Source of the DNA: Mycobacterium pseudokansasii
GTDB lineage: Bacteria > Actinomycetota > Actinomycetes > Mycobacteriales > Mycobacteriaceae
Length of the DNA stretch: 64,000 bases
Direction: 5' to 3'
Assembly: GCF_900566075.1 (NCBI RefSeq)
Contig: NZ_UPHU01000001.1
Span: 5,828,325 to 5,892,324, forward strand
Positions 1 through 13,235 of the stretch are shown piece after piece (the first letter of the stretch is position 1; each line of letters begins with the position of its first letter). The notes below the pieces were generated by a model. It made no database searches. It was not told where the DNA came from and saw only the letters and a list, made by a program, of their open reading frames with translations. The position numbers and the translations under genes were made by a program.

Positions 1-390
1 TTCGAAACGGCGACAACACGATTGCGTATGTTCAACAGCTCCGGCAGTCTGGTCGACGCGCGAGTGACCTGGGTCCGCACGATTGTGCCCGGCCCGCTGC
101 CGCACTGCGGCTACTTCACCCAGCCGGACCAGCCGACGCGGTTGATCCTCGACGGCCCGCTGCTGCCCGCCGACTGGACCGTCGAACTGAACTACCTGGC
201 CAACAGCGACGGATCGATGACGCTGTCGCTGTCCGACGGACCCGAGCGCAAGGTCCCGGTGCATCCCGGCCTCAACCGCGTCTACGCCCGGCTGCCCGGC
301 GCCGGGGATGCGATCACGGTGCGGGCCAACACCACCGCGCTGTCGCTGTGCATCGCGTCGGGTCCGGTGGGTTACCTGGCGCCGGGTTGA
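1..390 (+). CDS. C-terminal part of an unidentified exported or membrane protein
   Basis: The reading frame is open from the first base and stops at 388-390, so the gene begins outside the window. The visible 129 residues are rich in beta-type sequence and contain Thr/Ser/Gly turns, with Cys residues near residues 40 and 120. No membrane helix is seen, so this looks like a soluble extracytoplasmic beta-sandwich. By position it could be the end of the conserved transmembrane protein Rv3635, but that rests on gene order only. No function is assigned. Confidence 0.55.
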   Translation, partial: FETATTRLRMFNSSGSLVDARVTWVRTIVPGPLPHCGYFTQPDQPTRLILDGPLLPADWTVELNYLANSDGSMTLSLSDGPERKVPVHPGLNRVYARLPGAGDAITVRANTTALSLCIASGPVGYLAPG

Positions 391-486
391 CCTAACCAGC
401 GGCGATACGGCTTGTCGGCGCGATACAATTCACGCCATCGTGTGTGTCAACGGCGACTACCCGCCGTGGCCATCGGAGGTCGTCGG

Positions 487-1881
487 ATGTCTTTACTGAT
501 CGCCGCGCCAGACATAATGGTTTCGGCCGCAACGGATTTAGCGAACATAGGTGCAGCAATTAGCGCGGCCAACTTTACGGCCGCGGCCCCGACCACCACC
601 GTGCTGGCCGCCGCCGCGGATGAGGTGTCGACCGCTGTCGCGGCATTATTCACCTCCCACGCCCAGGCGTATCAGGCCCTCGGCATCCAAGCAGAGGCGT
701 TTCACCAGCAGTTCTTGCAGGCACTCAACCTCGGCGCAGCGTCCTACGCGAGTGCCGAGGCCGCCAACGCCTCGCCCTTGCAGGAACTCCTCAATGTGGT
801 CAACGCGCCCAGCCTTGCGCTTACCGGACGCCCCCTTTTCGGCAACGGCGCCAATGGCCCGCCGGGGACCGGGCAAGACGGCGCTCCCGGCGGGTGGTTG
901 ATCGGCAGTGGCGGGGCCGGCGGGACGGGCGGCTTGAGCCACCCAGATGGCGGTAATGGTGGGGCCGCAGGGTTGTTCGGCAACGGCGGGGCCGGCGGCG
1001 CCGGTGCCAGGGCGTTCTCCGTCGCCGGTGGCAACGGCGGGGCGGGCGGCAGCGGCGGATTGTTCGGCAGCGGCGGGGCCGGCGGCGCTGGCGGATTTTC
1101 GGAGCTAGGCAATGGTGGCAGCGGCGGCGTCGGAGGAGCCGGTGGGCTGTTCGGCGTCGGCGGCGCTGGTGGCACCGGCGGCACCGGCGGAACTGACGGC
1201 GGAGCGGGCGGCGCCGGCGGAGCCTCCGGTGTGTTCGGCTTGGGAGGCAGCGGTGGCACCGGGGGCGCCGGAGGCAGCGGCAGCGGCGGGGCCGCCGGAA
1301 ACGGCGGCAACGCCACATTTATCGGTACCGGCGGGGTCGGAGGCATCGGGGGGGCCGGGGGCACCGGCGGTGACGGCGGCAACGGCGGTTGGGGCGGCAA
1401 CGGCGGGTATTTTGGCACCGGCGGGGCCGGCGGGACCGGCGGATCAGGCGGCGCCGGCGGGATGGGCGGCATCGGTGGCAATGGCGGCTTGCTCGTCGGC
1501 TCCGGCGGCGAAGGCGGCGCTGGCGGTATCGGCCGCGCTATCGGCGGAGGCGGCGGTGCCGGAGGAAACGCCGGCATCCTCGTCGGTTCTGGTGGCGACG
1601 GCGGCGCCGGTGGGTTCGGCAATATCGATGTGGGCGGAGACGGCGGGTTCGGCGGCCAAGGCGGGCTGATTGGCAACGGCGGGAACGGCGGCGCGGGCGG
1701 AGGAACGGCGGCGGCCATCCCTGTTACCGGCAGCAATGGCGGCCAGGGCGGTAACGCCAAGCTGATCGGCAACGGTGGTAACGGCGGCAACGCCGGATCC
1801 GGCGCACCCGGCGGCACCCCAGGCACCGGCGGCGACGGCGGGTTCCTGCTGGGCGAGAACGGGTTGAACGGGCTCACGTAG
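487..1881 (+). CDS. PE_PGRS family protein
   Basis: 464 residues. The start is the ATG with GGAGG about 9 bases upstream; earlier in-frame starts lack this. Residues 1-95 form a PE domain ([18 protein letters not shown] onward, with the usual helix pair and an FHQQFLQAL segment). A linker with [11 protein letters not shown] follows, then a long PGRS tail of Gly-Gly-Ala and Gly-Gly-Asn repeats ending in LNGLT. PE domains carry export signals for ESX-5 type VII secretion, and PGRS tails are surface exposed or cell-wall linked. It ends just before the convergent tRNA-Thr gene. I do not recall a PE_PGRS gene here in H37Rv, where transposase genes lie nearby, so it may be an accessory copy. Confidence 0.93.
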   Translation: MSLLIAAPDIMVSAATDLANIGAAISAANFTAAAPTTTVLAAAADEVSTAVAALFTSHAQAYQALGIQAEAFHQQFLQALNLGAASYASAEAANASPLQELLNVVNAPSLALTGRPLFGNGANGPPGTGQDGAPGGWLIGSGGAGGTGGLSHPDGGNGGAAGLFGNGGAGGAGARAFSVAGGNGGAGGSGGLFGSGGAGGAGGFSELGNGGSGGVGGAGGLFGVGGAGGTGGTGGTDGGAGGAGGASGVFGLGGSGGTGGAGGSGSGGAAGNGGNATFIGTGGVGGIGGAGGTGGDGGNGGWGGNGGYFGTGGAGGTGGSGGAGGMGGIGGNGGLLVGSGGEGGAGGIGRAIGGGGGAGGNAGILVGSGGDGGAGGFGNIDVGGDGGFGGQGGLIGNGGNGGAGGGTAAAIPVTGSNGGQGGNAKLIGNGGNGGNAGSGAPGGTPGTGGDGGFLLGENGLNGLT

Positions 1882-1957
1882 CCGGCAGGTCTCGCATAAA
1901 GCGTCAACCGCGCCGGCGTTTCGCTGTACAACCACGCGCGCGCGTGAACAAATACGG

Positions 1958-2030
1958 AGCCACCTAGGAGAATCGAACTCCTGACCTGCTCATTACGAGT
2001 GAGCCGCTCTGCCGACTGAGCTAAGGTGGC
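1958..2030 (-). tRNA. thrV: tRNA-Thr (anticodon CGT)
   Basis: On the minus strand the 73-nt sequence folds as a complete cloverleaf. The acceptor stem is GCCACCT/AGGTGGC, the D arm contains GCTCAGTCGGCAGAGC, the anticodon stem GCTCA/TGAGC encloses loop CTCGTAA with anticodon CGT, and the T loop is TTCGATT. CCA is not encoded. It reads ACG threonine codons. The symbol follows H37Rv naming for the tRNA gene at this place and is from memory. Confidence 0.95.
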
Positions 2031-2177
2031 ATGCCCTCAATGCCCTCACGCCAGGCGGCACGAGTCTACGGCAGGCTCGCTGGCCAGCCAAAGTCTGATT
2101 CCCCGGTCTCCCCCCGCGAAGGGGCAGTACCATCTCAGGCCGCCTTCGACGGCCTGCATCGTCGCCAGCCCAAGTCG

Positions 2178-3395
2178 CTAGCACAGCTCCTGGCCGATGG
2201 TGGCCACCATGGCGTCGACGGCGAACTTGGGTTTGACGTTGATCGCCAGCGCTTCGCGGCAGGCCAACACGGCCTCGATGCACCGCAGCAGCCGATCGGG
2301 CGTGGCATGCGCGGCCAGCGCCGCGGCCCGGTCGGCCATGTCCGGGTGATTGGCGGCAACCGTGGCCGCGTTCGCCGACAGCAACAACGCATCCCGGAAG
2401 TAGCCCGCCAAGTCGATCAGTGCCCGGTCCAATGCGTCGCGCGAGGCGCGGGTATGACGGGATTTCTGGCGTCGTTCCAGCTCTTTGATGGCACCCGTGG
2501 CGCCGCGCATCGCCCCGGCGGTCCCCTTACCCGTGCCGCCGGCCCCCAGCGCCGTGCGCAGCTCCTCCGTCTCGGCCTCGGCCCGGTCCGCGGTCAGCAC
2601 CAGCGCCTCCGCCTCGGCGGCGGCGACCAGCTCCTCGGCGGCGGCGTAGGCGCGCGACGGCGTCACGGCGTCGCGGGCCAGCCCCAGCGCCCGCTCCCGT
2701 CGCAGCCGGGCCTCCGGGTCGGTGGCCAACCGCCGGGCCCGTCCCACATGACCGCCGCTGACCGACGCCGCCCAGGCCGCGGTTTCGGTGTCCAGACCGT
2801 CGCTGTCGGCCAGCACCTGGGCGATCGCCGCGGTCGAGGGTGTCACCAGCGCGACATGCCGGCATCGGGATCGCAGCGTCACCGCGATGTCTGCGGGGTC
2901 CACCGAGGGCGCACACAGCAGGAACACCGTCGATACCGGCGGCTCCTCCACCACCTTGAGCAGCGCGTTGGCGGCACCTTCGGTCAGCCGGTCGGCGTCC
3001 TCGATCAGCACGATCTGGCGGTGTCCGGTGGTCGGCTTCCGGGACGCGATCTGCACGATGGCCCGCATCTCGTCGACGCCGATGGACAGGCCCTCGGGGA
3101 TGACCCGTCGCACGTCGGCGTGGGTGCCGGCCATCGTCGTCGTACAGGCCCGGCAGCGTCCACATCCAGGGTCCCCGTCCTCGGGATCCGCGGTGCATTG
3201 CAGCGCCGCCGCGAAGCACAATGCCGCCACCGACCGCCCAGAACCCGGTGGACCGGTGATCAGCCACGCGTGTGTCATATTTCCGTCGCCGGCCAGGCTG
3301 TGACGGTTGTCACCACGAGCCGACCTGGCGGCGGCGATCAGCTCGTTCTTCACCGCGTCCTGGCCTACCAGCCGCGTAAACACCCCGGACATCAT
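2178..3395 (-). CDS. holB: DNA polymerase III delta-prime-type clamp-loader subunit
   Basis: 405 residues. AAA+ clamp-loader protein that works with DnaX (tau/gamma) and HolA to load the beta sliding clamp. Seen: FTRLVGQDAV at the N-terminus, Walker A GPPGSGRS (about residues 50-57), a zinc-binding CGRCRAC cluster, Walker B-like IVLIEDAD, sensor-1 region, and an SRCR arginine-finger-like motif (normally SRC). The C-terminal third is helical, as in clamp-loader collar domains. H37Rv Rv3644c is 401 residues, which would correspond to a GTG four codons downstream; the start is therefore uncertain by 4 codons. It lies alone between tRNA-Thr and the divergent cyclase gene. Confidence 0.93.
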   Translation of the reverse strand: MMSGVFTRLVGQDAVKNELIAAARSARGDNRHSLAGDGNMTHAWLITGPPGSGRSVAALCFAAALQCTADPEDGDPGCGRCRACTTTMAGTHADVRRVIPEGLSIGVDEMRAIVQIASRKPTTGHRQIVLIEDADRLTEGAANALLKVVEEPPVSTVFLLCAPSVDPADIAVTLRSRCRHVALVTPSTAAIAQVLADSDGLDTETAAWAASVSGGHVGRARRLATDPEARLRRERALGLARDAVTPSRAYAAAEELVAAAEAEALVLTADRAEAETEELRTALGAGGTGKGTAGAMRGATGAIKELERRQKSRHTRASRDALDRALIDLAGYFRDALLLSANAATVAANHPDMADRAAALAAHATPDRLLRCIEAVLACREALAINVKPKFAVDAMVATIGQELC

Positions 3396-3557
3396 TGGTG
3401 CACATTATTGGTCCGCGTGACTCCGCGCCGACAGAGACCGAATGGCCACCGTTTCGCGACCTTCCCGTAACCTTTCGGCGGTTCGGCCCGTCAGCGGCGA
3501 CCTGCCGGGGCGGCTGAAAGTTTTCGACGAGTCACCACCGCCGGATACGGTGGGCTC

Positions 3558-5147
3558 GTGGCTACCGTGGCAGCATTGCCCGGGCGGATCAGCGCGTTCG
3601 CCCGGTGGGTGGTGCGCACCCCGTGGCCGGTGTTTTCGCTGAGCATGCTGCAGTCCGACATCATCGGGGCGCTCTTCGTCCTCGGCTTCCTGCGCTACGG
3701 CCTGCCACCGGGTGATCGAATCCAGCTGCAGGACCTGCCGCGGCTCAACCTGGTCGTCTTCGTACTTTCGGCGCACGTCGTGTTTTTCGCCGGGGTCGCG
3801 GCAAATTTCAAGCTGCTGGTACCGGTTTTCCGATGGCAGCGCCGCGACAATCTTCTCGCAGAGGCTGATCCGGCCGCCACCGAGCTGGCCCGCAGGCGCG
3901 TACTACGCATGCCCTTCTACCGAACCGTGATCAGCCTTGTGGTGTGGGCCATCGGAAGTGTGGTCTTCATCGTCGCCAGCTGGTCGGTGGCCCGCTACGC
4001 CGCGCCCGTCGTCGCGGTCGCCACGGCGCTGGGGGCCACCGCCACCGCGATCATCGGCTACCTGCAGTCCGAGCGGGTCCTGCGGCCCGTCGCGGTGGCT
4101 GCGCTGCGCAGCGGCGTGCCGGAAAACCTGCGGACACCCGGCGTCATCCTGCGCTTGATGCTGGCCTGGGTGCTGTCCACCGCGGTGCCGCTGCTGGCGA
4201 TCGTGCTGGCGGTGGTGTCCGACAAGATAGCGTTGCTCCACACCGCACCGGAGAAGCTGTTCGATCCCATCCTGTTGCTGGCGTTGGCGGCGCTGGGCAT
4301 CGGGTTCTTCAGCACCCTGCTGGTGGCCATGTCGATCGCCGATCCGCTGCGCCAGCTGCGCTGGGCTCTCTCCGAAGTACAGCGCGGCAACTACAACGCC
4401 CACATGCAGATCTATGACGCCAGCGAGCTGGGTTTGCTGCAGGCCGGCTTCAACGACATGGTCCGGGACCTGTCCGAGCGGCAGCGGCTGCGTGACCTGT
4501 TCGGTCGCTATGTCGGCGAAGACGTGGCCCGCCGCGCCATCGAGCGCGGCACCGAGTTGGGCGGTCAGGAACGCGACGTGGCGGTGCTGTTCGTGGACCT
4601 GGTGGGCTCCACCCAGCTGGCGGCCACGCGGCCGCCAGCCGAGGTGGTTCATCTGCTCAACGAGTTCTTCCGGGTGGTAGTCGATACCGTGGGCCGGCAC
4701 GGCGGGTTCGTCAACAAATTCCAGGGCGACGCCGCGCTGGCGATCTTCGGCGCACCGATCGAACACCCCGACGCTGCCGGCGCCGCGTTATGCGCCGCGC
4801 GGGAACTGCACGACGCACTCATCCCGGTGCTGGGTTCGGCCGAGTTCGGAATCGGGGTGTCGGCCGGACGGGCCATCGCCGGCCACATCGGCGCACAAGC
4901 CCGCTTCGAGTACACCGTGATCGGCGACCCGGTCAACGAGGCAGCACGACTCACCGAACTGGCCAAGCTCGAAGCGGGCCACGTGCTGGCGTCGGCCATC
5001 GCGGTCAGCGGCGCGCTCGATGCCGAGGCGTTGTGCTGGGATGTCGCCGAAGTCGTCGAGCTGCGAGGCCGCACCGCACCCACCCAGCTGGCCCGGCCGC
5101 TGAATCTTGCTGCACCCGAACAGGTTTCCAGCGAGATGGGCAGCTGA
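3558..5147 (+). CDS. Membrane-bound class III adenylate cyclase (Rv3645 type)
   Basis: 529 residues from a GTG start. About six hydrophobic helices occupy residues 25-265, then a HAMP segment (DPLRQLRWALSEVQRGNY, about 270-325) and a class III cyclase catalytic domain. Metal-binding Asp residues are in VLFVDLVGST and in KFQGDAALAIFG; substrate and transition-state residues are in FEYTVIGDPVNEAARL (the Asn-Glu-Ala-Ala-Arg block). It makes cAMP from ATP at the inner membrane. In M. tuberculosis this enzyme has been linked to cAMP-dependent fatty-acid use and intrinsic drug tolerance. The cAMP receptor gene crp lies further along at 58442. Confidence 0.93.
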   Translation: MATVAALPGRISAFARWVVRTPWPVFSLSMLQSDIIGALFVLGFLRYGLPPGDRIQLQDLPRLNLVVFVLSAHVVFFAGVAANFKLLVPVFRWQRRDNLLAEADPAATELARRRVLRMPFYRTVISLVVWAIGSVVFIVASWSVARYAAPVVAVATALGATATAIIGYLQSERVLRPVAVAALRSGVPENLRTPGVILRLMLAWVLSTAVPLLAIVLAVVSDKIALLHTAPEKLFDPILLLALAALGIGFFSTLLVAMSIADPLRQLRWALSEVQRGNYNAHMQIYDASELGLLQAGFNDMVRDLSERQRLRDLFGRYVGEDVARRAIERGTELGGQERDVAVLFVDLVGSTQLAATRPPAEVVHLLNEFFRVVVDTVGRHGGFVNKFQGDAALAIFGAPIEHPDAAGAALCAARELHDALIPVLGSAEFGIGVSAGRAIAGHIGAQARFEYTVIGDPVNEAARLTELAKLEAGHVLASAIAVSGALDAEALCWDVAEVVELRGRTAPTQLARPLNLAAPEQVSSEMGS

Positions 5148-5272
5148 CGCCCTGGATGACGGGCAGACTCTGCTTTGCCGGCTAGTGCCCTGAGTTCGAT
5201 GGACCTGTCCCTTCAGCCACACGAGTCTCCACGGATCTGCGGCGTTGCCGGATATTCCGGGAGGCCGCGCTT

Positions 5273-5309
5273 CAGCGACAAATCCCTTGCACACCTTGGA
5301 TTGTCGCTG
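5273..5309. other. Inverted repeat in the convergent gap between Rv3645 and topA
   Basis: Arms CAGCGACAA (5273-5281) and TTGTCGCTG (5301-5309) with a 19-nt loop; one more G-C rich step can pair with a bulged A. There is no T tract, so a bidirectional terminator is only possible. The rest of 5148-5443 shows no convincing gene. Confidence 0.4.
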
Positions 5310-5443
5310 ACGGGCCGGCTCCGCCCGAGATCCATGTGAAAGATCCGATTGGCGCGGCCCGGGACTCGCACAGCGTGTCGAGTTCCAGTCAGATAGGGAC
5401 AGCGTCGAGATGGCCAGAGCTGTTGTTTCACTTGCGAATCCGG

Positions 5444-8260
<2,817 letters not shown>

Positions 8261-8454
8261 CTGCGCTTACGCTCCATCTCTGATCCTGGCTCCCCACGGA
8301 ACCGCCCCCGGTAGGAAGAGTGCCAGACCGGCACTGAATCTCAGGTGAAATTCCGGTACGCCGCCGTCCCCTCGCCCGTGGGCACCTGACAATTTCGCAC
8401 CCTTGGGCGCGCCTGCGCAAACCGGCTACCTGAGAGACCAGCGCCGGCGGCCCG

Positions 8455-9033
8455 TCAGACCCGTGGCCACTGAGCCAACGCATCGGAGCTGTCCGGAGGT
8501 TCCCCCACGTTCTCTACCAGGCGCGATAGCCTGCGTCGGCCACTGATCCGCAACGCCGGCCGGGCGCCTCGGGTACCGATCAGGGTGGGCGCGATGCCGA
8601 CCCGCATCAGCGCCGACGCCAGCGGTGAATAGGTGTCGGGAGCGTGCGGATCCAGACCCAGCAGATAGCGGTCGGCTTCCGGGCTGCCGGCCGCCAGCGT
8701 CCACGCCCGCAGCTCCCGCGGCCCGGGCAGCCAGCGCGGGGGCACCGTCTTGACCGCACCGCGGGTCCAGGCGGCAGCGATCGGGCGCAGCGTCGGATCC
8801 GCGGCGGTGCGCACCAGGGGGGTGTCTTCGTCGGTTCGGGCGATCTCGGCGACCAGGCCGGCGTCGCGCATCATTTCGGCGAGAGCGACGGCTCGCCACA
8901 GTTCGCTCACGACCACCGACAGCCGGGCACCCGTACCGACCATGACGATCTGGCCCGAGGCCGCCAGCACTCCGGAAAGATCGTCCACCGCGGGCGGCAC
9001 GGACTCCGCGGCGAAGAAGGACAGCTGGCTCAC
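8455..9033 (-). CDS. Conserved mycobacterial protein of unknown function (Rv3647c type)
   Basis: 192 residues, the same length as I recall for Rv3647c. It begins MSQLSFFAAESVPPAVDDL and has an alternating hydrophobic core with a repeated arginine-rich C-terminal half (GRRRLSRLVE). No membrane helix, signal peptide or catalytic motif is recognised. It lies between topA and cspA, all on the minus strand, but 194 bases upstream of topA. Its regular neighbourhood with topA suggests a DNA or RNA role, which is inference only. Confidence 0.85.
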   Translation of the reverse strand: MSQLSFFAAESVPPAVDDLSGVLAASGQIVMVGTGARLSVVVSELWRAVALAEMMRDAGLVAEIARTDEDTPLVRTAADPTLRPIAAAWTRGAVKTVPPRWLPGPRELRAWTLAAGSPEADRYLLGLDPHAPDTYSPLASALMRVGIAPTLIGTRGARPALRISGRRRLSRLVENVGEPPDSSDALAQWPRV

Positions 9034-9211
9034 GCCACCGACAGTAGGCCAGTGAGCCGATCCATGGCTGCTGCGTATCCGGCGCGGCGGTCAGGCGCGG
9101 TGCCGCTCGGCCCCGGCTGAGCTTGGCGAGCAGACACAGAAGCCGCCAATTTCGGTCGATTCGGGAAGCTTCCGCGTCTGCTGGCACGACCTGGTGCCCC
9201 TGAGGTAACGA

Positions 9212-9254
9212 AACCCCCCGGCCCGACCCGCGGTGCGGGCTGCGCCGGGGGGTT
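9212..9254 (-). terminator. Strong hairpin after cspA
   Basis: AACCCCCCGG (9212-9221) pairs with CCGGGGGGTT (9245-9254), with further GC pairing inside the loop. On the minus strand it follows the cspA stop by about 18 bases and is followed by TTTCGTT. Confidence 0.75.
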
Positions 9255-9271
9255 CGTCAGAACCGCTCGGA

Positions 9272-9475
9272 TCAGAGGGAGCGGACTCCGGTGGCCTGGG
9301 GGCCCTTAGGGCTGTGGCCGATTTCGAACTCGACCTTCTGATTCTCTTCGAGGGTGCGGAAGCCCGAACCCTGGATCTCCGTGTAGTGGACAAACACATC
9401 CGCGGAACCGTCCTCGGGGGCGATGAAGCCGAACCCCTTCTCCGCGTTGAACCACTTCACAGTTCCCTGTGGCAT
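9272..9475 (-). CDS. cspA: Cold-shock domain protein A
   Basis: 67 residues, the full length of a CspA-type single cold-shock domain. RNP1 is KGFGFI and RNP2 is VFVHY, the aromatic patches that bind single-stranded RNA or DNA; the start [18 protein letters not shown] is canonical. The longer open frame upstream is out of family and is ignored. An AAGGAAAGA ribosome site precedes the ATG. It acts as an RNA chaperone or growth-linked regulator. The roughly 250-bp gap to the divergent Rv3649 gene leaves room for a long, structured 5' leader, which is typical of csp genes. Confidence 0.97.
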   Translation of the reverse strand: MPQGTVKWFNAEKGFGFIAPEDGSADVFVHYTEIQGSGFRTLEENQKVEFEIGHSPKGPQATGVRSL

Positions 9476-9724
9476 TTCTCGATCTTTCCTTTTCTTCTGG
9501 GTGCGGTGCACCGCCTCTCGGTGCCCCGGGCCAAGCTGCGACCGCCATACCTCGCAGAGTCGCCGGAACTTAACCCGACCGATAACCTCGCAGGAACCGC
9601 GGCCGCAACGTCGATCCTGCGAAAGTTTGACACGAACACAGAAGCTGCGACCGCAATCAGTCAACCATGTTCGGCGCGTCGGCGACAGACTTCTGTCGTG
9701 GACGAGTTCTCGAAGGGTGCGTGA

Positions 9725-12049
9725 ATGCCGAGTTTCGGCAGCGAGCTGCTTGCCGCGGCGCTCGCCGGTACGCCGTCCGGCGAGTCTCCGCTGCGCCATG
9801 TCGCCGAACTGTCACCGCGGCCTGGCCGACCAACCGGTTGGCCGGAATGGGCCGCTCCCAACGTGGTTCGCGCGTTCGTCGAACGCGGCATCGCCGTGCC
9901 GTGGTCGCATCAGCTGGAATCCGCCGAGCTGGCACACCATGGCCGGCACGTGGTGGTGAGCACCGGCACGGCGTCGGGAAAATCACTGGCCTACCAGCTG
10001 CCGGTGCTCACTGCGCTGACGACGGATCCGCGGGCCCGGGTGCTGTATCTGTCGCCGACGAAGGCGCTGGGCCACGACCAGTTGCGCGCGGCCCATGCGC
10101 TGACCGCCGCCGTCCCGCTAAACGACGTCGCCCCCACGGCCTACGACGGCGACAGTCCCGCCGAGGTGCGCCGCTTTGCCCGCGAACGATCGCGCTGGCT
10201 GTTCTCCAATCCGGACATGGTTCACCTGTCGATATTGCGCAACCATGCCCGCTGGGCGGTGCTGCTACGCGGGCTGCGCTACCTGGTGATCGACGAATGC
10301 CATTACTATCGTGGCGTTTTCGGCTCGAATGTGGCTATGGTGTTGCGCCGGCTATTGCGGCTGTGCGCCCGTTACGCGGCTGTGCCGGGTTACGGCCCGA
10401 CGGTGATATTCGCCAGCGCCACAACGGACTCGCCGGGTGCGACGGCCGCCGAACTCATCGGCCAACCGGTCGCCGAGGTGGTCGACGATGGCTCTCCCCA
10501 GGGCGCACGCACGGTCGCGTTGTGGGAGCCCGCCCTGCGCACCGATCTGACCGGGGAGAACGGCGCCCCGGTTCGACGATCCGCGGGCGCCGAGGCGGCG
10601 CGGCTGATGGCTGACCTGATCGCCGAAGGAGCACAGACGCTGACGTTCGTTCGGTCGCGGCGTGCCGCGGAGCTGACCGCGCTGGGCGCCCGGGCGCGGC
10701 TCGACGACGTCGCCCCGGCGTTGTCCGGCCTGGTGGCGTCTTATCGGGCGGGATATCTGGCGGAGGACCGCGCCGCCTTGGAGCACGCGCTGGCCGAGGG
10801 CCGGTTGCGGGGGCTGGCCACCACCAACGCATTGGAGTTGGGTGTCGACATCGCCGGGCTGGACGCGGTGGTGCTGGCCGGCTTTCCCGGGACCGTCGCG
10901 TCGTTCTGGCAGCAGGCCGGCCGGTCCGGCCGACGCGGTCAGGGCGCACTGGTGGTATTGGTCGCCCGCGACGATCCGTTGGACACGTATCTGGTGCACC
11001 ATCCGGCCGCGCTGTTGGGCAAGCCGGTCGAGCGGGTGGTGATCGACCCGGGCAACCCCTACCTTCTGGGTCCGCAATTGCTCTGCGCTGCAGTCGAATT
11101 GCCTCTCGACGAGGCTGAGGTCCGAGCGCTGGGCGCGGTGGAGGTGGCCGAGGGGCTGGTCGACGACGGGCTGCTGCGCCGGCGGGGCGGCAAGTACTTC
11201 CCGGCCCCAGGGGTGGAACCGCATGCGGCGGTGGACATTCGGAGCTCGATCGGTGGCCAGATCGTCATCGTGGAGTCCGACACCGGGCGGCTACTGGGCA
11301 GTGTTGACACGGGCCGGGCACCGACTTGCGTCCATCCGGGGGCGGTGTATCTGCACCAGGGCGAAAGCTACGTCGTCGACTCGCTGGATTTCGAGGAAGG
11401 GATCGCCTTCGTCCATGCCGAGGATCCGGGATATGCGACATTCGCGCGCGAGGTCACCGATATTGTGGTCAGCGGTCCAGGCGAGCGGTCGGCGCTCGGC
11501 GCCGTCACCCTGGGCCTGGTGCCGGTGACCGTCACGCATCAGGTTGTGGGATATCTGCGCCGTCGGCTCAACGGAGAGGTGGTCGACTTCGTCGAGCTGG
11601 ACATGCCCGAACAGGTGTTGCCCACCACCGCGGTGATGTACTCGATTGCTCCGGATGCCCTGGCCCGCAATGGCATTGATGCGCCGCAGATTCCCGGGTC
11701 ATTGCATGCCGCCGAGCACGCGGCCATCGGGCTGCTGCCGTTGGTGGCCAGTTGCGACCGCGCCGATATCGGTGGCATGTCCACCGCGATCGGCCCGGAG
11801 GGGCTGCCGAGTGTCTTTGTCTACGACGGTTATCCGGGCGGGGCCGGGTTCGCCGAGCGCGGCTTTCGTCAGGCTCGTACCTGGTTGGGTGCGACAGCCA
11901 CGGCCATCGAAGCCTGCGAATGCCCGAACGGATGCCCGTCGTGTGTGCAGTCTCCCAAGTGCGGCAACGGCAACGACCCGCTGGACAAGGCGGGCGCGGT
12001 GCGAGTGCTGCGGTTGGTGCTCGCGGCATTGGTTGCTGAGGGTTGCTAA
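9725..12049 (+). CDS. DEAD/DEAH-box helicase of the MrfA/DUF1998 type (Rv3649)
   Basis: 774 residues. Superfamily 2 helicase: motif [13 protein letters not shown], motif Ia [13 protein letters not shown], motif II DECH in [11 protein letters not shown], motif III ASAT, motif [15 protein letters not shown] and motif [12 protein letters not shown]. The C-terminal DUF1998 region carries a four-Cys zinc site ([16 protein letters not shown]). This layout matches Bacillus MrfA, a 3'-5' DNA helicase for repair of mitomycin-type lesions. A role in DNA repair is inferred from family. Confidence 0.92.
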   Translation: MPSFGSELLAAALAGTPSGESPLRHVAELSPRPGRPTGWPEWAAPNVVRAFVERGIAVPWSHQLESAELAHHGRHVVVSTGTASGKSLAYQLPVLTALTTDPRARVLYLSPTKALGHDQLRAAHALTAAVPLNDVAPTAYDGDSPAEVRRFARERSRWLFSNPDMVHLSILRNHARWAVLLRGLRYLVIDECHYYRGVFGSNVAMVLRRLLRLCARYAAVPGYGPTVIFASATTDSPGATAAELIGQPVAEVVDDGSPQGARTVALWEPALRTDLTGENGAPVRRSAGAEAARLMADLIAEGAQTLTFVRSRRAAELTALGARARLDDVAPALSGLVASYRAGYLAEDRAALEHALAEGRLRGLATTNALELGVDIAGLDAVVLAGFPGTVASFWQQAGRSGRRGQGALVVLVARDDPLDTYLVHHPAALLGKPVERVVIDPGNPYLLGPQLLCAAVELPLDEAEVRALGAVEVAEGLVDDGLLRRRGGKYFPAPGVEPHAAVDIRSSIGGQIVIVESDTGRLLGSVDTGRAPTCVHPGAVYLHQGESYVVDSLDFEEGIAFVHAEDPGYATFAREVTDIVVSGPGERSALGAVTLGLVPVTVTHQVVGYLRRRLNGEVVDFVELDMPEQVLPTTAVMYSIAPDALARNGIDAPQIPGSLHAAEHAAIGLLPLVASCDRADIGGMSTAIGPEGLPSVFVYDGYPGGAGFAERGFRQARTWLGATATAIEACECPNGCPSCVQSPKCGNGNDPLDKAGAVRVLRLVLAALVAEGC

Positions 12050-12393
12050 ACACCCGGTGTACCCTCGCTTCGACCCGACGCGCGCGGCCCCCGACCGCAT
12101 ACTTGCGCATCGAACACAGGTCGCAACGAGTGCCGGCGCCAGCCGCCGCCATCACAGATCTGCATTTCGCGTGCTGGCACAGACAAATTGCGGCAGCATA
12201 GCGGCCGGAGCCTTAAGCGCTGACATGTCCACGACTCTCGAATGATCCATGGGCCGCTTGCCATCGCCGCTGGACCCGCACCGACAAACCGGCGAAACCG
12301 CAGAACCGCTCGCCGGGCCCGCGCTACGGTGCGCTTACCGAACGCATCGACGGCCACCGCGCATGGCAGGTCATGGCCCGCAGGAAGGTACTC
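12050..12393. other. Gap between Rv3649 and PE33 without a recognised gene
   Basis: No reading frame with a good start and mycobacterial codon bias is seen. The last 20 bases hold the AGGAAGG ribosome site of PE33. Confidence 0.5.
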
Positions 12394-12774
12394 ATGTCGT
12401 TGGTGATTGCGGCGCCCGAGGCGCTGGCCACAGCCGCCACCGACCTGGCAGCAATTGGTTCAACGGTGAGCGCGGCCACCACGGCTGCGGCGGCGCCGAC
12501 GACCACGCTGCTGGCGGCCGCACAGGACGAGGTCTCGGCAGCGGTGGCGGCCCTCTTTTCCAGCCGGTTCCGGCAACGGCGGCAACGGTGGTGCGGGCGG
12601 CGCAGCAGGTCTGTTGGGTGGTGGCGGGCACGGCGGGGCCGGTGGCAGCGGCGTGCTGATCGGACTCAACGGTACGGCGGCAACGGCAGCACCATCCCCA
12701 CGCCCGCCAGCGGCGGCACCGGCGGTCTCGGCGGGCTCCTGCCGGGTACCAGCGGGATCAGCGGATTGCCGTAG
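12394..12774 (+). CDS. PE33: PE33-like protein: PE domain with a frame-switched PGRS remnant
   Basis: 126 residues from the ATG preceded by AGGAAGG. Residues 1-55 are a clean PE N-terminus ([18 protein letters not shown] ... AALFSS). The following 40 residues are Arg/Trp-rich because PGRS DNA is being read one frame off: the next frame gives Gly-Gly-Asn-Gly-Gly-Ala repeats over about 12560-12680. The last 30 residues ([20 protein letters not shown]) are PGRS in the PE frame again. The gene is therefore a deleted and shifted relative of a PE_PGRS gene. H37Rv PE33 is annotated as a short protein here. It may still be made and exported through its PE domain. Confidence 0.75.
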   Translation: MSLVIAAPEALATAATDLAAIGSTVSAATTAAAAPTTTLLAAAQDEVSAAVAALFSSRFRQRRQRWCGRRSRSVGWWRARRGRWQRRADRTQRYGGNGSTIPTPASGGTGGLGGLLPGTSGISGLP

Positions 12775-13235
12775 TGCAGGTACTCCCAACGGGATTCGCC
12801 CGCAACGGCGTCGCGCCTACATGAAAAATTGCGGTGGGAAAATCCGGCGGATGGCGACCGACCCCTCGACGGTCGACCTCCACCGATCTGCACTTCCTCG
12901 TGGCCGAAGATGTGCCAGAAGTGTCACCACACCGCCTGGAGAGCGGCTGGCTACAACCCACGCCGGTCCCGTCCTGGCAGTACGGACGTGCAGCTGAAAC
13001 TACCCGCATGTGAGCAGGGTGTGCAAATCATGAGCTACCACCGAACCGCGCCGGTAGCGGTCCGAACCACCGGGCTGAGCGACAACGGCACGGAACTTAC
13101 GCCCGCGGCAGCGGCACACCAGAATGCCCCAGCAACCCGATCAATACGCCGTGCCGGAGTCGCGGGACGGCATACGATGCCTTCACGTCTGACGTCGCCC
13201 GGCGACCAGGGCCGTCACGACCGGAAGGATCTCTG
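12775..13235. other. Gap between PE33 and the next PE_PGRS gene
   Basis: About 460 bases with no supported gene. The region before 13236 contains AAGGATCTCTG, a usable ribosome site for the PE_PGRS gene. Confidence 0.5.

Noticed and set aside
744..1931. Long Pro-rich frame on the minus strand, and similar ones over 13622-14617 and 16196-17561
   Set aside because: They are antisense shadows of PGRS repeats: Gly-Gly codons read backwards give Pro-Pro. They have no ribosome site or PE context.
2031..3470. 479-codon plus-strand frame over holB
   Set aside because: Antisense to a clear clamp-loader gene, overlapping tRNA-Thr; composition is Gly/Arg/His-rich, as in GC-skew shadows.
3903..4766. 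287-codon minus-strand frame over the cyclase gene
   Set aside because: Antisense shadow; His/Gln-rich and without a start signal.
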